Source: Streptomyces sulfonofaciens (GTDB lineage: Bacteria; Actinomycetota; Actinomycetes; Streptomycetales; Streptomycetaceae). Taken from it: 64,000 bases of DNA. Shown piece after piece: positions 50,759 through 59,733 of this stretch. The stretch is taken from positions 310,001 to 374,000 of the forward strand of contig NZ_BNCD01000002.1 in the NCBI RefSeq assembly GCF_014656295.1, given 5' to 3'. Made by a program: the position numbers and the translations under genes. The notes below the pieces were generated by a model that worked only from the letters and a program-made list of their open reading frames with translations, made no database searches and had not been told where the DNA came from. Position 1 is the first letter of the stretch. Each line of letters opens with the position of its first letter.

Positions 50759-51313
50759 ATGAGGCACCACCTCAGCGGCGCGCGTCGTTCCGGCGACGCC
50801 CTCCCCGCGATCTGGACCGGACGGGCAACCAACCGCGCACAGTGGCTGCTCGCGATCGGCGGTGCCGCCTGCATCGCGCTCGGCATCGAGCTCGCCGTCG
50901 ACCCCGGATGGGCCTCCGGACTGCCCGCCCTGGTCGTGGCCGTCGTCGGCTGCATCGCCGCCGGCCTGCTGATGCTCTACGGCACGCTCGCGTTCGTCCA
51001 CGTGGCCGTGCGGGTCGACAAGGACTGCCTGGAGGTGCGCTGCGGGCACATCGGAGTGCCGCGCCGCCGCATCCTCCTCTCCCATGTCGTCGACGCCTCC
51101 TTCGCACCCCGGGTCACGCCCCGCCAGTGGGGCGGCTGGGGATACCGGTGGCGGCCCGGCAAGGGCACCGCCGTGGTGGTCCGCCGCGGCGAGGGCATGG
51201 TGCTGGTCCTGGGTGACGGCCACCGGTTCACCGTGACCGTGGACAACGCCGAGGCGGCCGTCAGGTGCATCCGCGACCGGCTGCGCCGCAACGCGCCGGG
51301 CGCGCCCGCCTGA
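50759..51313 (+). CDS. two-helix membrane protein with PH-like domain
   Basis: This 184-residue protein has helix 1 (about residues 30-48: WLLAIGGAACIALGIELAVD) and helix 2 (about 54-80: LPALVVAVVGCIAAGLLMLY), followed by a cytoplasmic beta-rich domain (AVRVDKDCLEVRCGHIGVPR, then GTAVVVRRGEGMVLVLGDGH). It ends with a helix AAVRCIRDRLRR. That pattern fits a bacterial PH/DUF3093-like fold. Function is unknown. ATG 50759 is chosen because TACCCT lies 7 nt upstream and no ribosome site is present; an in-frame ATG at 50732 exists. Confidence 0.75.
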   Translation: MRHHLSGARRSGDALPAIWTGRATNRAQWLLAIGGAACIALGIELAVDPGWASGLPALVVAVVGCIAAGLLMLYGTLAFVHVAVRVDKDCLEVRCGHIGVPRRRILLSHVVDASFAPRVTPRQWGGWGYRWRPGKGTAVVVRRGEGMVLVLGDGHRFTVTVDNAEAAVRCIRDRLRRNAPGAPA

Positions 51314-51334
51314 CACCCCCGCCGCCCGTGCCCG

Positions 51335-52381
51335 TCATCCCGCACCGTCGGCGGGTGGCCCGCCCTCCAGCGGGCGCGCCGTGGCCAAGCCCGCAAGGAG
51401 CCCAGCGCCTGCCGTCACCGGCGTGAAGCTCAAGGCGTCACCCGCCAGGGCCAGTCCGGCCAGTACCGTCAGGGCGGCGGCCGCCGTGAGGACCACCGGG
51501 GTGGGCCGCCGCGAGCGCCACAGGGCGTACAGGGCCCAGCAGGGCCCCGCGCCCAGCAGGGCCACCCCCACCAGCCCCTGTTCGGCCGCCTGCTGCAACA
51601 ACGCCGACCGGGGCCCGCCGGTGCCCGGCGAGTAGGCCGCGACGGTGGGGCTGAGGTCGGCGAACCTCCCCGGGCCCGCCCCCAGCACCGGGTGCTCCAC
51701 GGCGAGGGCGGCGGCGTCCCGCCACAGCAGGACGCGGTGTGCGCCGAGCGCATCGGCCGCGTGCGCCGGGAGGCCCGGCGGCAGGGCGTCCGCCGCGACG
51801 GCCCAGGTGGCCGCCGCAGCCAGCACCGACACCCCGGTGAGTGCCGCCAGCCCGTACGACCTGTCGATTCCGCCCACCGCCAGCGAGCAGGCCAGCACCG
51901 CCAGGGCGGCCGCGGCACCGGTGGGCGAGCCGAGCAGGGCGGCGGCCACCGCGAGCCCGGCGGCCAGCAGCCGAAGGACCGACCGCGACAGCGGCCGCCG
52001 CGCGGCACATGCCGCACAGCAGGCCGCGCCCGCGGACAGCACCCACACGGCAGCCGTGCCCGCCGTGTCCCCCAGTGCCAGAAGCCCGCCCGGCAACCGC
52101 GCGGCGTGCGGCGCGACCACCACCAGGAGGGCTCCCGCCGGCGCCATGGCCGCGGGCGCCGCGACCGGCAGCAGCACCCCCGCGATCCGCCCGCCGGCAT
52201 ACCCGGCCGATACCGCGAGGACGGCCAGCAGCGTGCCCTCCGGCCTGCCGCCGCTCACCGCCGCCGTCACCAGGGCCCATGCCGCACACGCGGCGAGCGC
52301 CACCATCCCCGCCGCGTCCGCCCCGCCGCCGTGCCCGTCCGCCGCCCGTGCGGACGCGGCCGTCCTGCCCGAAGCCCCCAC
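51335..52381 (-). CDS. O-antigen ligase-like polytopic membrane protein
   Basis: This 348-residue very hydrophobic protein has about 9-10 transmembrane segments. The large extracytoplasmic loop carries EHPVLGAGPGRFADLSPTVA, the hallmark of O-antigen ligase/Wzy_C-type proteins (H-P-x-x-G-x-G-x-G). It probably joins or polymerises a lipid-linked glycan at the cell surface; the substrate is unknown. The assigned start GTG 52381 gives a short Gly/Ala-rich N-terminus. An upstream ATG near 52441 (MVRPYRRHRSGPGG) is in a different frame, so the true start, or a frameshift, is unresolved. Confidence 0.7.
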   Translation of the reverse strand: MGASGRTAASARAADGHGGGADAAGMVALAACAAWALVTAAVSGGRPEGTLLAVLAVSAGYAGGRIAGVLLPVAAPAAMAPAGALLVVVAPHAARLPGGLLALGDTAGTAAVWVLSAGAACCAACAARRPLSRSVLRLLAAGLAVAAALLGSPTGAAAALAVLACSLAVGGIDRSYGLAALTGVSVLAAAATWAVAADALPPGLPAHAADALGAHRVLLWRDAAALAVEHPVLGAGPGRFADLSPTVAAYSPGTGGPRSALLQQAAEQGLVGVALLGAGPCWALYALWRSRRPTPVVLTAAAALTVLAGLALAGDALSFTPVTAGAGLLAGLATARPLEGGPPADGAG

Positions 52382-52523
52382 CCGCCGCCCCCCGACGTCC
52401 TCCGGGTCCCGATCGGTGCCGCCGGTACGGCCGCACCATCAGGGACATGCACACACGGTAGTCGCTGGTCGCCGAAGTGTGGATGAGTGGGGAAGAAATG
52501 ATGCAGAAATCAAGGAGGCGCCT

Positions 52524-52637
52524 GTGCGGAGAAGGCAGCACGGGGTCGTCGAGGGCGCCGCATCGGCCAGGTGGCCGCGTTCCGCCCGCGCCCGGGTCGC
52601 GGGCGCGCCGGTGACGCGCCGTACACTCCCCGGGTGA
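52524..52637 (+). CDS. possible 37-residue upstream ORF coupled to lnt
   Basis: A GTG at 52524 lies 5 nt after a strong AAGGAGG (52512-52518). The frame runs 37 codons (VRRRQHGVVEGAASARWPRS, then ARARVAGAPVTRRTLPG) and its stop TGA (52635-52637) overlaps the GTG of lnt as GTGA. The peptide is very Arg-rich and unlike any family I know. It could be a translated leader that couples to lnt, or chance; a TACACT box inside it suggests an internal leaderless promoter for lnt as an alternative. Confidence 0.35.
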   Translation: MRRRQHGVVEGAASARWPRSARARVAGAPVTRRTLPG

Positions 52638-54325
52638 CCGCCATCGCGACCTCCGTGAGTGAAACGGAACCAGTCCCGCCGGCCCCGGCTTCGCGGCTCG
52701 CGCGGTTGGCCGGGGCGCTGCTCCCGGCGACCGCGGCGGTGCTCGCCGGTGTGCTGCTGTACGAGAGCTTCCCGCCGCGGACCCTGTGGTGGCTGGCGCT
52801 GCCCGCCTTCGCGGTCCTCGGCTGGTGCCTGCGCGGCCGGGGCTGGAAGGCCGGAGCGGGACTCGGTTACCTCTTCGGGCTCGGGTTCCTCCTGCCCCTG
52901 CTGGTGTGGACGGGCGTGGAGGTCGGCTCGGGGCCCTGGCTCGCGCTGGTGGCGGCGGAGGCGTGCTTCACCGCCCTGGTGGGTGCCGGCATCACGGTGG
53001 TCTCCCGGCTGCCGGTGTGGCCGCTGTGGGCCGCGGCGCTGTGGACCGCGGGCGAGGCGGCACGTGCGCGCGTGCCGTTCGGCGGCTTCCCGTGGGGCAA
53101 GATCGCGTTCGGGCAGGCCGACGGGGTGTTCCTGCCGCTCGCCGCGGTCGGCGGCACGCCGGTGCTCGGCTTCGCGGTGGTGCTGTGCGGCTTCGGACTG
53201 TACGAAGCCGTCCGCCTGGCGCTCACCGCGCGCCGCACCCGGACACTGCACCGCGGCGCGGCCGCGGCCGCACTGCTCACCGTCGCCGTGCCCTTCGCCG
53301 CCGCCTTCGCCGCCCTCCCGCTGGTCAGCGACGCGGCCGAGGACGGCACCACCACCATCGCCGTCATCCAGGGCAACGTGCCCCGCGCGGGGTTGGAGTT
53401 CAACGCCCAGCGGCGCGCCGTCCTCGACTACCACGTACGGGAGACCGAGCGCCTCGCCGCCCGGGTCAGGGCAGGCGAAGTGGCCCGCCCCGACCTCGTG
53501 CTCTGGCCGGAGAACTCCTCCGACGTCGATCCGTTCGCCGACCCGGAGGCCCACGCGGAGATCGACGCAGCGGTCCGGGCGATCGGTGTGCCCGTCTCGG
53601 TGGGCGGCGTCGTCCAGAAGAGCGACGGCAGGCTCTTCAACGAGCAGATCCTGTGGGACCCGGTCAAGGGCCCCACGAGCACCTACGACAAGCGGCAGAT
53701 CCAGCCCTTCGGCGAGTACATCCCCCTGCGGTCCCTCGCCGCCGCGGTCAGCAGCGACGTCGGGATGGTCCGGCAGGACTTCAGCCGCGGCACCAGGCCC
53801 GGCGTGTTCACCATGGCGGGCGCCAAGGTCGGCCTCGCCACCTGCTACGAGGCGGCGTTCGACTGGGCCGTGCGGGACACCGTCACGCACGGCGCGCAGA
53901 TGATCTCCGTGCCCAGCAACAACGCGACGTTCGACCGCAGCGAGATGACCTACCAGCAGCTCGCGATGAGCCGGATCAGGGCCGTGGAGCACAGCCGGAC
54001 CGTGGCCGTCCCGGTGACCAGCGGGGTCAGCGCCGTGATCAGGCCGGACGGCCGGATCGTCAGCAGGACGGCGATGTTCACCGCCGACTCCCTGGTCGAG
54101 AAGGTTCCGCTGCGCTCCTCGCTGACTCCCGCCACCCGCCTCGGCGTGCTCCCGGAGGGCCTGCTGGTCCTGGTGGCGGCCGGCGGCCTCGGATGGGCCC
54201 TGACGGTCTCCGCGCGGTCCCGGCGCAAGGGCGCGCACCCGGCCGGTGGGCGGGGTGCGGACCCGCTTCCCGGCGACGTGCCGGGTGCCGGCACGGGCAC
54301 GGGTGCCGCGTCCTCGGGTGGATGA
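52634..54325 (+). CDS. lnt: apolipoprotein N-acyltransferase
   Basis: This 563-residue membrane enzyme adds the third acyl chain to the N-terminal Cys of lipoproteins. Residues about 20-220 form 7-8 transmembrane helices, including the signature PFGGFPWGKIAFGQAD. The periplasmic nitrilase-like domain (about 240-500) has the catalytic triad: Glu in VLWPENSSDVDPF, Lys in TSTYDKRQIQPFGEYIP, and Cys in GLATCYEAAFDW. A final helix lies near 515, then an Ala/Gly/Pro-rich tail. The start GTG 52634 has TACACT 6 nt upstream and no ribosome site of its own. Confidence 0.94.
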   Translation: MTAIATSVSETEPVPPAPASRLARLAGALLPATAAVLAGVLLYESFPPRTLWWLALPAFAVLGWCLRGRGWKAGAGLGYLFGLGFLLPLLVWTGVEVGSGPWLALVAAEACFTALVGAGITVVSRLPVWPLWAAALWTAGEAARARVPFGGFPWGKIAFGQADGVFLPLAAVGGTPVLGFAVVLCGFGLYEAVRLALTARRTRTLHRGAAAAALLTVAVPFAAAFAALPLVSDAAEDGTTTIAVIQGNVPRAGLEFNAQRRAVLDYHVRETERLAARVRAGEVARPDLVLWPENSSDVDPFADPEAHAEIDAAVRAIGVPVSVGGVVQKSDGRLFNEQILWDPVKGPTSTYDKRQIQPFGEYIPLRSLAAAVSSDVGMVRQDFSRGTRPGVFTMAGAKVGLATCYEAAFDWAVRDTVTHGAQMISVPSNNATFDRSEMTYQQLAMSRIRAVEHSRTVAVPVTSGVSAVIRPDGRIVSRTAMFTADSLVEKVPLRSSLTPATRLGVLPEGLLVLVAAGGLGWALTVSARSRRKGAHPAGGRGADPLPGDVPGAGTGTGAASSGG

Positions 54326-54376
54326 CGCCGGGGACGCGTGACGGCGTGCGTCCACCCTGGTGTCCTCCCGGATGCC

Positions 54377-54403
54377 CCGGACGCACCGGACGCACCGGAC
54401 GCC
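54377..54403 (+). repeat. 9-bp tandem repeat, three copies
   Basis: CCGGACGCA is repeated three times (the last ends in C) in the spacer after lnt. Confidence 0.85.
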
Positions 54404-54593
54404 ACATGGACGGCGGGGCGGCCCCGGCGGTGCCAAGGGCGGGCTGCGCCCCGGTGGACGCGATCGGCGGCGGTGGTGACGCCCCGGCGCGACCGGCGGG
54501 GGAGGTGCACGCCGCGGGGCCGCTGTCCGGCGCACGCGCCGGGGCTTCGACCGCACTCCGGTCGCGGGCGGCGCTCACCGTTAGGGTCGGGCC

Positions 54594-55073
54594 ATGGCAA
54601 TTCCTGACTTCATCCGGACGGTGCGGGCCACCGCGGGCCGCCAGTTGCTCTGGCTGCCCGGCGTCACCGCCATCGTCTTCGACGACGACGGCAGAGTGCT
54701 CCTGGGGCAGCGCAGCGACAATCGGAAGTGGTCGGTGATCGGCGGCATCCCGGACCCCGGCGAGCAGCCCGCGGCCTGCGCGGTGCGCGAGGTGTACGAG
54801 GAGACGGCGGTGCACTGCGTGCCTGAGCGCATCGTCCTGGTGCAGTCCCTGGAACCGGTCACCTACGACAACGGCGACCAGTGCCAGTTCATGGACATCA
54901 CCTTCCGCTGCCGGGCCGTCGGCGGGGAGGCCAGGGTCAACGACGACGAGTCGGTGGACGTGGGCTGGTTCCCCGTGGACGCTCTCCCCGAGCTGCACGA
55001 GACCGGACTCTTCCGGATCAAGCAGGCCCTGACCGACGCCCCCACATGGTTCGACCCCACCAGTCATGAGTGA
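54594..55073 (+). CDS. NUDIX hydrolase
   Basis: This 159-residue NUDIX-family pyrophosphohydrolase has the complete box GGIPDPGEQPAACAVREVYEETAV (about residues 50-73; it matches GX5EX7REUXEEXGU except Ala for the final Gly). TAIVFDDDGRVLLGQR precedes it, and YDNGDQCQFMDITFRCRAVG follows. It is likely a nucleoside-diphosphate-linked or (d)NTP hydrolase; the substrate is unknown. ATG 54594 has no ribosome site, but TAGGGT is 6 nt upstream, so the mRNA is probably leaderless. It is independent of the SDR gene that follows 54 bp later. Confidence 0.88.
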   Translation: MAIPDFIRTVRATAGRQLLWLPGVTAIVFDDDGRVLLGQRSDNRKWSVIGGIPDPGEQPAACAVREVYEETAVHCVPERIVLVQSLEPVTYDNGDQCQFMDITFRCRAVGGEARVNDDESVDVGWFPVDALPELHETGLFRIKQALTDAPTWFDPTSHE

Positions 55074-55087
55074 AGTGTGGGTAGCGG

Positions 55088-55095
55088 CCATATGG
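55088..55095 (+). promoter_or_regulatory. CCATATGG palindrome upstream of hydroxybutyrate dehydrogenase
   Basis: An 8-bp perfect palindrome 33 bp before the dehydrogenase start. Its CATATGG core also occurs in the operator candidate upstream of the MHS-type transporter (59731-59750), which suggests one regulator for both. Confidence 0.4.
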
Positions 55096-55127
55096 GTCGT
55101 GCGCGTGCCGCTGTCTAAGGTCGGACC

Positions 55128-55961
55128 ATGACCGCGTCCGGCACACCGAGCCCCCACGACACCCCCGCCCCTTCCGCGGCCGTGGCCTCCCAGGCCGCCG
55201 CCCCGGACCTCGCGGGCCGCACCGCGCTGGTCACCGGCGCGGCCAGCGGCATCGGACGGGCCTGTGCGCTGCGGCTCGCCGCCGCGGGGGCCGCGGTGCG
55301 CGCCGTGGACCGGGACGCGGCGAACCTCGGCACCCTCCCCGGGGAGGCGGCCGCGCTGCCCGGCCCGCTCGACACCCTCACCCTGGACCTGACCGACCTG
55401 GACGCCGCGGAGGCCAGTGCCGACGGCGCCGACATCCTCGTCAACAACGCGGGACTCCAGCTCGTGCGGCCCATCGAGGAGTTCCCGCCCGACGTCTTCC
55501 ACACGGTGCTGACCGTGATGCTGGAGGCGCCGTTCCGGTTGGTACGCGGCGCCCTGCCGCACATGTACCGGCAGGGCTGGGGCCGCATCGTCAACATCTC
55601 CTCGGTGCACGGACTGCGCGCCTCGCCGTACAAGGCCGCCTACGTGGCCGCCAAGCACGGCCTGGAGGGCCTCTCCAAGACGGCCGCACTGGAAGGCGCC
55701 GCGCACGGCGTCACCTCGAACTGCGTCAACCCCGGATACGTGCGCACCCCCCTGGTCGAGCGGCAGATCGCCGACCAGGCGAAGGCCCACGGCCTTCCGC
55801 AGGAGCGGGTGCTCACGGAGGTGCTGCTCAAGGACAGCGCCGTCAAACGGCTGGTGGAGCCGGCGGAGGTCGCCGAGGCGGTCGCCTACCTCTGCTCGCC
55901 GGCGGCGTCCTTCGTGACCGGCGCCTCCCTGGTGCTGGACGGCGGCTGGAGCGCGCACTGA
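55128..55961 (+). CDS. 3-hydroxybutyrate dehydrogenase-like SDR
   Basis: This 277-residue short-chain dehydrogenase closely matches 3-hydroxybutyrate dehydrogenase, which oxidises (R)-3-hydroxybutyrate to acetoacetate with NAD. After a 27-residue Pro/Ala leader come GRTALVTGAASGIGRACALR, ILVNNAGLQLVRPIEEFP, VNISSVHGLRASPYKAAYVA with catalytic Ser, Tyr and the following AKHG Lys, then NCVNPGYVRTPLVERQI. The terminal ASLVLDGGW is family-typical. TAAGGT lies 6 nt before ATG 55128, so the transcript is probably leaderless. The next gene is a GAF/PucR regulator and then a convergent MHS-type permease, consistent with hydroxy-acid catabolism. Confidence 0.85.
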   Translation: MTASGTPSPHDTPAPSAAVASQAAAPDLAGRTALVTGAASGIGRACALRLAAAGAAVRAVDRDAANLGTLPGEAAALPGPLDTLTLDLTDLDAAEASADGADILVNNAGLQLVRPIEEFPPDVFHTVLTVMLEAPFRLVRGALPHMYRQGWGRIVNISSVHGLRASPYKAAYVAAKHGLEGLSKTAALEGAAHGVTSNCVNPGYVRTPLVERQIADQAKAHGLPQERVLTEVLLKDSAVKRLVEPAEVAEAVAYLCSPAASFVTGASLVLDGGWSAH

Positions 55962-56043
55962 GCCCGTGCGGGCGCGCCGCGGGGGCCGGGAGTTATCCAC
56001 AGGGCTGGCGGGGTGCGGCGGACGGCGGGTAATCCTGGTGAGC

Positions 56044-58116
56044 ATGGAACGTGACGGCGACCGGCCGGGCACCGGGAAACCCGCCCACCGGAGCAGGGAA
56101 GCGCGGCCCGCCGATTCCGCCGGGTCCTCGGACGGGCGGTGGTCCGCGGGCCCCGGGCAGGACCGGGAGCCCGGTGCGGATGGGCCGGGGGCCGGGGACC
56201 CCGGCGGGCAGGGGCGGCACGGCGGATGGGCGGACCTGACGGAGTTCCTGGAGCTGCTGGCACGGGACGCACCGGCGGATGCCTACGAGCGGCCGGTGCT
56301 GCGGGCGCGCGCGGCCGGACAGGACGCCGAGCGGGCCGCCGCGCTGGAGCGGGCGAAGCTGCTCGCGCTGCGGGTGCGGGCCGAGCTGGAGGGGCGCAGA
56401 CGGCGCGAGGCGGAACTGTCCGCGCTCTTCGAGACCGCGCACGACCTGGCGGGCCTGCGCGACCTCGACGTCGTCCTCCAGGCCATCGTGCAGCGCGCAC
56501 GCTCCCTGCTGGGCACCGATGTCGCCTACCTCACGCTCAACGACCCGGAGCGCGGCGACACCTACATGCGGGTCACGGAGGGCTCCGTCGCGGCCCGCTT
56601 CCAGCAGTTGAGGCTCGGCATGGGGGAGGGTCTCGGCGGTCTCGTCGCCCAGACCGCCCGCCCGTACGTGACCGAGGACTACTTCGACGATCCGCGCTTC
56701 CAGCACACCCGCACCATCGACACCGGTGTGGCAGACGAGGGGCTGATCGCCATCCTCGGGGTACCGCTGAAGCTCGGCACACAGGTGATCGGCGTGCTGT
56801 TCGCCGCCGACCGGCGCGCCCGGGTCTTCGAACGGGAGCAGATCGCGCTGCTCGGCTCGTTCGCCGCGCTCGCCGCCGCCGCCATCGACACGGCCCACCT
56901 GCTGTCGGAGACCACGCAGGCGCTCGGCGGTCTCGAACGGGCCAACGAGATCATCCGGGACCGCAGCAGCGTCATCGAACGCGCCTCCGAGGTGCACGAC
57001 CGGCTCACCGAACTGGTGCTGCACGGCGGCGGCGTGCACGACGTCGCCGCGGCGGTCGCCGAGGTCCTGGACGGCACCGTCGAGTTCACCGAGGTCTCCG
57101 CGGCCCCCGCGGGGGCCCTCACCGCGTCCGCCCAGGACGGCCACGCGGTACGGCATGGGTCCGACTGGACCGCGGCCGTCGCCGCGGGCGGCGAGCTCTT
57201 CGGAGCCCTGGTGCTGCGCGGCCGGCCCCGGCTCGACCCGGTCGACCAGCGCACCCTGGAGCGCGCGGCCATGGTCACCTCGCTGCTGCTGCTGGCCCGC
57301 CGCTCCGCCTCCGACGCCGAGCAGCGGGTCCGCGGGGAGCTCCTGGACGACCTGCTGGACGCCCGCGACCGCGACCCGCGGCTGCTGCGGGAGCGCGCGG
57401 CGCGGCTCGGTGCCGATCCGGACGCCGCCCACGTGGTGCTCGCCGCCCGGCTGGGGGGCGAGCACGCGGACGCGGAGGCCGAGGACGACGCCCGGCGCCG
57501 GCTGTGGTCCGCCGCGTCCCACCTGGCCGCGACCCGGCACGGCCTGGCCTCCGCCCGGGACGGCGGCACCGTCCTGCTGCTGCCGCTCGCCGCCCCGGCC
57601 ACCGCCGCGGAACTCGCGGGGCGGGTCGCCCGGCGGCTGGGGACGGCCGTGCACGAGGCGGTCACGGTGGGCGCGTCCGGGCCCGTCGCCGGCCTCGCGG
57701 CCGGCACCGACGCGGTGGCCGCGGCCTACGAGGAGAGCCGCCGCTGCCTGGACGCGCTGCGGCTGCTGGGACGCGCGGGGCAGGGCGCCGCCGCGGAGGA
57801 CTTCGGGTTCCTCGGGCTGCTGCTCGCCGACCGCAGGGACACGGCGGGGTTCGTGCACCGCAGCATCGGCGCCGTCGTCGACTACGACCGGCGGCGCGGC
57901 ACCGATCTGGTGCGCACTCTGGACGCCTACTTCGCCTGTGGGATGAGCCCGGCGCGCACCAAGGACGAGCTGCACGTGCACGTGAACACGGTGGCGCAGC
58001 GGCTGGAGCGGGTGGGGCGGCTGCTCGGCGCCGACTGGCAGAGCCCCGCACGCGCCCTGGAGATCCAGCTCGCGCTGCGCCTGCACCGGCTCTCGCCGGC
58101 CCTGGGCGACGCCTGA
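56044..58116 (+). CDS. GAF-PucR/CdaR-family transcriptional regulator
   Basis: This 690-residue regulator has a disordered Gly/Pro/Asp-rich N-terminus (about residues 1-65), a coiled segment (AAALERAKLLALRVRAELEG) and a GAF domain (about 130-300: LFETAHDLAGLRDLDVVLQA, then RARSLLGTDVAYLTLNDPER). A central CdaR/GGDEF-like region follows. The C-terminal PucR helix-turn-helix is YFACGMSPARTKDELHVHVN, then TVAQRLERVGRLLG. It sits between a 3-hydroxybutyrate dehydrogenase-like gene (same strand) and a convergent MHS-type transporter, so it probably activates both in response to hydroxybutyrate or a related acid. The start is ATG 56044, with GTG 56038 as alternative. Confidence 0.87.
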   Translation: MERDGDRPGTGKPAHRSREARPADSAGSSDGRWSAGPGQDREPGADGPGAGDPGGQGRHGGWADLTEFLELLARDAPADAYERPVLRARAAGQDAERAAALERAKLLALRVRAELEGRRRREAELSALFETAHDLAGLRDLDVVLQAIVQRARSLLGTDVAYLTLNDPERGDTYMRVTEGSVAARFQQLRLGMGEGLGGLVAQTARPYVTEDYFDDPRFQHTRTIDTGVADEGLIAILGVPLKLGTQVIGVLFAADRRARVFEREQIALLGSFAALAAAAIDTAHLLSETTQALGGLERANEIIRDRSSVIERASEVHDRLTELVLHGGGVHDVAAAVAEVLDGTVEFTEVSAAPAGALTASAQDGHAVRHGSDWTAAVAAGGELFGALVLRGRPRLDPVDQRTLERAAMVTSLLLLARRSASDAEQRVRGELLDDLLDARDRDPRLLRERAARLGADPDAAHVVLAARLGGEHADAEAEDDARRRLWSAASHLAATRHGLASARDGGTVLLLPLAAPATAAELAGRVARRLGTAVHEAVTVGASGPVAGLAAGTDAVAAAYEESRRCLDALRLLGRAGQGAAAEDFGFLGLLLADRRDTAGFVHRSIGAVVDYDRRRGTDLVRTLDAYFACGMSPARTKDELHVHVNTVAQRLERVGRLLGADWQSPARALEIQLALRLHRLSPALGDA

Positions 58117-58234
58117 GAGACACCCGGGCGTGACGCGGTGCCCGAGCCCGGCAGGGCGGGGCACCCGACGAGGAGCGGGGCGCCCCGGAGGCCGGCGGGG
58201 TGCCCCGGGGCCGGGCGCCCACCGGCGTCCCCCC

Positions 58235-59662
58235 TCAGGCCGAAGGCGCGTCCGCCGAGGCCGAAGGCGCGCCAGCGGCCGGGGCGGGCACCCGCCGGCC
58301 GTCCTCGCCGGCGGTCACGTCCGCGAGGTCCCGGTGCCTGGTCTCCTTGGCCACCCCCACCGCGATCAGCGTCAGGACCGCCGCCGCGATCACATAGAGG
58401 GAGACGGGGGTGGAGCTGCCGTAGCGATCGAGCAGTGCGGTGGCGATCAGCGGTGCCGGTGCGCCGGCCGCGACCGAGGCGAACTGCGCGCCCATGGACG
58501 CACCCGAATAGCGCAGCCGGGTCGCGAACATCTCGGCGAAGAACGCCGCCTGGGGCGCGTACATCGCCCCGTGCAGGACCAGGGCGACGGTCACCGCGAG
58601 GACCAGAGCGCCGAAGGAGCCCGTGTCGGCCAGGGCGAAGAACGGCACGATCCACACCCCCACTCCGGCGGCGCCCAGCAGGTACACGGGTTTGCGGCCG
58701 ATCCGGTCCGACAGCGCGCCCCAGGCCGGGATCACCGCGAAGTGCACGGCCGAACCGATCAGCACGGAGTTCAGCGCGGTCTGCTCGGACACGCCGGCCG
58801 ACGTGGTGGCGTAGACGAGGACGAAGGCGGTGATCACGTAGTAGCCGATGTTCTCCGCCATCCGGGCGCCCATCGCGACCAGCACATCACGCCAGTGCTC
58901 GCGCAGCACGCCGACCAGCGGCAGCCTCTCGGCCGCGGCCGCTGCCGGGTCCTGCGCGGCGGCCTGGGTCGCCGCACGGGCCTCGGCCCGGGCGAGCGCC
59001 TCCTTGAACACCGGGGACTCGTCGACGGAGAGGCGGATCCACAGGCCGACCACGACCAGCACCCCGGACAGCAGGAACGGCACCCGCCAGCCCCAGGAGC
59101 CGAACGCGGCGTCGGACAGCAGCCAGGTCAGCAGCGACAGCACTCCGGTGGCGAGCAGTTGTCCCGCGGGCGCGCCGGTCTGCGGCCAGGACGCCCAGAA
59201 CCCGCGTCGCCGCGCGTCCCCGTGCTCGGAGACCAGCAGGACGGCACCGCCCCACTCGCCGCCGAGCGCGAACCCCTGGACCAGGCGCAGCAGGGTCAGC
59301 AGCACCGGCGCGGCGCTGCCCACCGTGGCATGGGTGGGCAGCAGCCCGATGGCGAAGGTCGCCCCGCCCATCATCAGCAGGCTCAGCACCAGCAGCCTCT
59401 TGCGCCCCAGCCGGTCCCCGTAGTGCCCGAACACCAGGGCGCCGAGCGGCCGGGCGGCGAATCCGACGGCGTAGGTGAGGAAGGACAGCAGCGTGCCGAC
59501 GAGCGGGTCGGAGTCGGGGAAGAACAGCTTGTTGAAGACCAGCGCCGCGGCGGATCCGTAGAGGAAGAAGTCGTACCACTCGACGGTGGTGCCGATGAGG
59601 CTCGCGGCGACGATCCGGCGAAGCCCCGCCGGAGTCGGGGGAGCGGCTGCTGCGGAGGCCAT
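58235..59662 (-). CDS. MFS transporter, metabolite:H+ symporter (MHS) type
   Basis: This 475-residue proton symporter of the MHS subfamily (ShiA/ProP/KgtP-like) has 12 helices. Signatures are ASLIGTTVEWYDFFLYGSAA, FGHYGDRLGRKRLLVLSLL, LRLVQGFALGGEWGGAVLLV, FKEALARAEARA in the central loop and WGALSDRIGRKPVYL. It probably imports a carboxylate such as 3-hydroxybutyrate or another organic acid, given the dehydrogenase and regulator next to it. The start ATG 59662 has GGAAG 9 nt upstream; a GTG at 59671 is possible. A 17-bp inverted repeat 72 bp upstream is a likely operator. Confidence 0.9.
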   Translation of the reverse strand: MASAAAAPPTPAGLRRIVAASLIGTTVEWYDFFLYGSAAALVFNKLFFPDSDPLVGTLLSFLTYAVGFAARPLGALVFGHYGDRLGRKRLLVLSLLMMGGATFAIGLLPTHATVGSAAPVLLTLLRLVQGFALGGEWGGAVLLVSEHGDARRRGFWASWPQTGAPAGQLLATGVLSLLTWLLSDAAFGSWGWRVPFLLSGVLVVVGLWIRLSVDESPVFKEALARAEARAATQAAAQDPAAAAAERLPLVGVLREHWRDVLVAMGARMAENIGYYVITAFVLVYATTSAGVSEQTALNSVLIGSAVHFAVIPAWGALSDRIGRKPVYLLGAAGVGVWIVPFFALADTGSFGALVLAVTVALVLHGAMYAPQAAFFAEMFATRLRYSGASMGAQFASVAAGAPAPLIATALLDRYGSSTPVSLYVIAAAVLTLIAVGVAKETRHRDLADVTAGEDGRRVPAPAAGAPSASADAPSA

Positions 59663-59733
59663 GTGCACCACTTCCAGGAGGAGGGGACGTCTACGTGTCG
59701 GCACAAGGTAGGAACACGCAGATCGGGCGCACA

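Noticed and set aside
55993..58164. Long minus-strand frame opposite the GAF/PucR gene
   Set aside because: The plus strand carries clear GAF and PucR motifs; the antisense frame is low-complexity Gly/Arg/Gln.
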